Assembly (NCBI GenBank): GCA_958510875.1
Contig: OY294068.1
Location: 67,682,633-67,746,632, forward strand
DNA length: 64,000 nt
DNA from: Endomychus coccineus
Taxonomy: Eukaryota; Arthropoda; Insecta; Coleoptera; Endomychidae
Reading direction: 5' to 3'
In this document: positions 63,657 through 64,000 of the stretch, piece by piece
Layout: the number at the start of each line of letters is the position of its first letter
Position numbering within the stretch: the stretch's first letter is position 1
Program-made: the position numbers and the translations under genes
The notes under the pieces: generated by a model
What the model was told of the DNA's origin: nothing
What the model saw: the letters and a program-made list of their open reading frames with translations, nothing else
The model's database searches: none

Positions 63657-64000
63657 CAGAAAACCGCTAAGCCCCAAAACGGCATTCCAAAGTTTTCCCT
63701 AAATACAACGTACTATATATCTTTCTGAACGAATGTATTTCAATATCTCTTCCCTCACACATCTTATTTCATTTTGACATATTCAGTAGTAGCAGTAGTA
63801 GCTGCATATCTTAATAAGAATTGAATTTATATCTATGGTTTCGGAGTTTACATAGTGTAAAATCAAATTAACTTTCGGAAGTTGGAGAATTAAAATCCAA
63901 TTTTTACACAAAACCTTGTAACATTAATTTTAAAAATAGTGCTAACAAATTGTTTCACACACTACAGCTTTGAGAATGCTACTATGTGGTGAAACAATTT
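63657..64000. other. no gene seen
   Basis: Non-coding to the window end; an AGTAGTAGCAGTAGTAGC-type trinucleotide run lies at 63786-63803. Confidence 0.5.

Overview
The window looks like AT-rich insect (or at least arthropod) nuclear DNA, almost entirely built from decayed transposable elements and repeats. The organism is inferred from the element mix: copia and gypsy LTR elements, RNase H-bearing and jockey-like non-LTR elements, Penelope-like elements (PLEs), hAT and mariner/Tc1 DNA transposons, and a Helentron-type endonuclease piece. The one clearly recognisable host gene is a transcription factor AP-2 with an insect-like sequence. Species and order cannot be fixed from this sequence.

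Layout. 1-2.5 kb: 3' part of a dead copia element ending in a short LTR. 3.2-4.85 kb: two foldback elements. 5.0-7.5 kb (-): a broken RNase H-type non-LTR retrotransposon. 8.1-11.7 kb: two related hAT copies with 8-bp target duplications; the first splits a possible small spliced reading frame. 12-14.2 kb: a non-LTR RT remnant (-) and a third hAT (+). 15.4-16.8 kb: minisatellite and foldback. 18.06-20.25 kb: a complete but dead Tc1/mariner-superfamily element with very long TIRs. 20.6-21.1 kb: an orphan endonuclease domain. 21.8-25.9 kb: foldback, non-LTR RNase H, then a jockey RT split cleanly by a 1.5-kb hAT. 26.7-30.2 kb: tRNA-like tandem pair, direct repeats and a 1.3-kb palindrome. 30.5-36.5 kb: Penelope territory. 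40.4-42.2 kb: six exact 310-bp satellite units. 42.9-46.75 kb: a 3.8-kb nested palindrome bounded by PLE 3' ends. 48.8-49.7 kb: gypsy pol fragment carrying a nested inverted-repeat insert. 53-54.6 kb: two mariners fused tail to tail. 55.4-56.9 kb: non-LTR tail and a 5'-truncated PLE split by another hAT. 58-59.5 kb: satellite, hAT and RNase H scraps. 60.1-60.87 kb (-): large terminal coding exon of TfAP-2. 61.15-63.66 kb: a foldback element with a broken Cys-rich ORF, lying upstream of that exon (probably in the preceding intron).

Two signals cut across feature types. First, an 18-20 bp core (close to GATTCGTGATCAGCGACC, followed by an A-run and C-run) recurs at least 20 times in six otherwise different palindromes and satellites. 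Second, hammerhead-ribozyme-like cores (CTGANGA, short stem-loop, GAAAC) occur at the 3' ends of three PLE families, always sense-oriented downstream of the GIY-YIG domain, and also in several inverted-repeat insertions.

No tRNA, rRNA, CRISPR or operon is present. Apart from TfAP-2, every coding region I recognise is a mobile-element remnant with stops, frameshifts or truncation.
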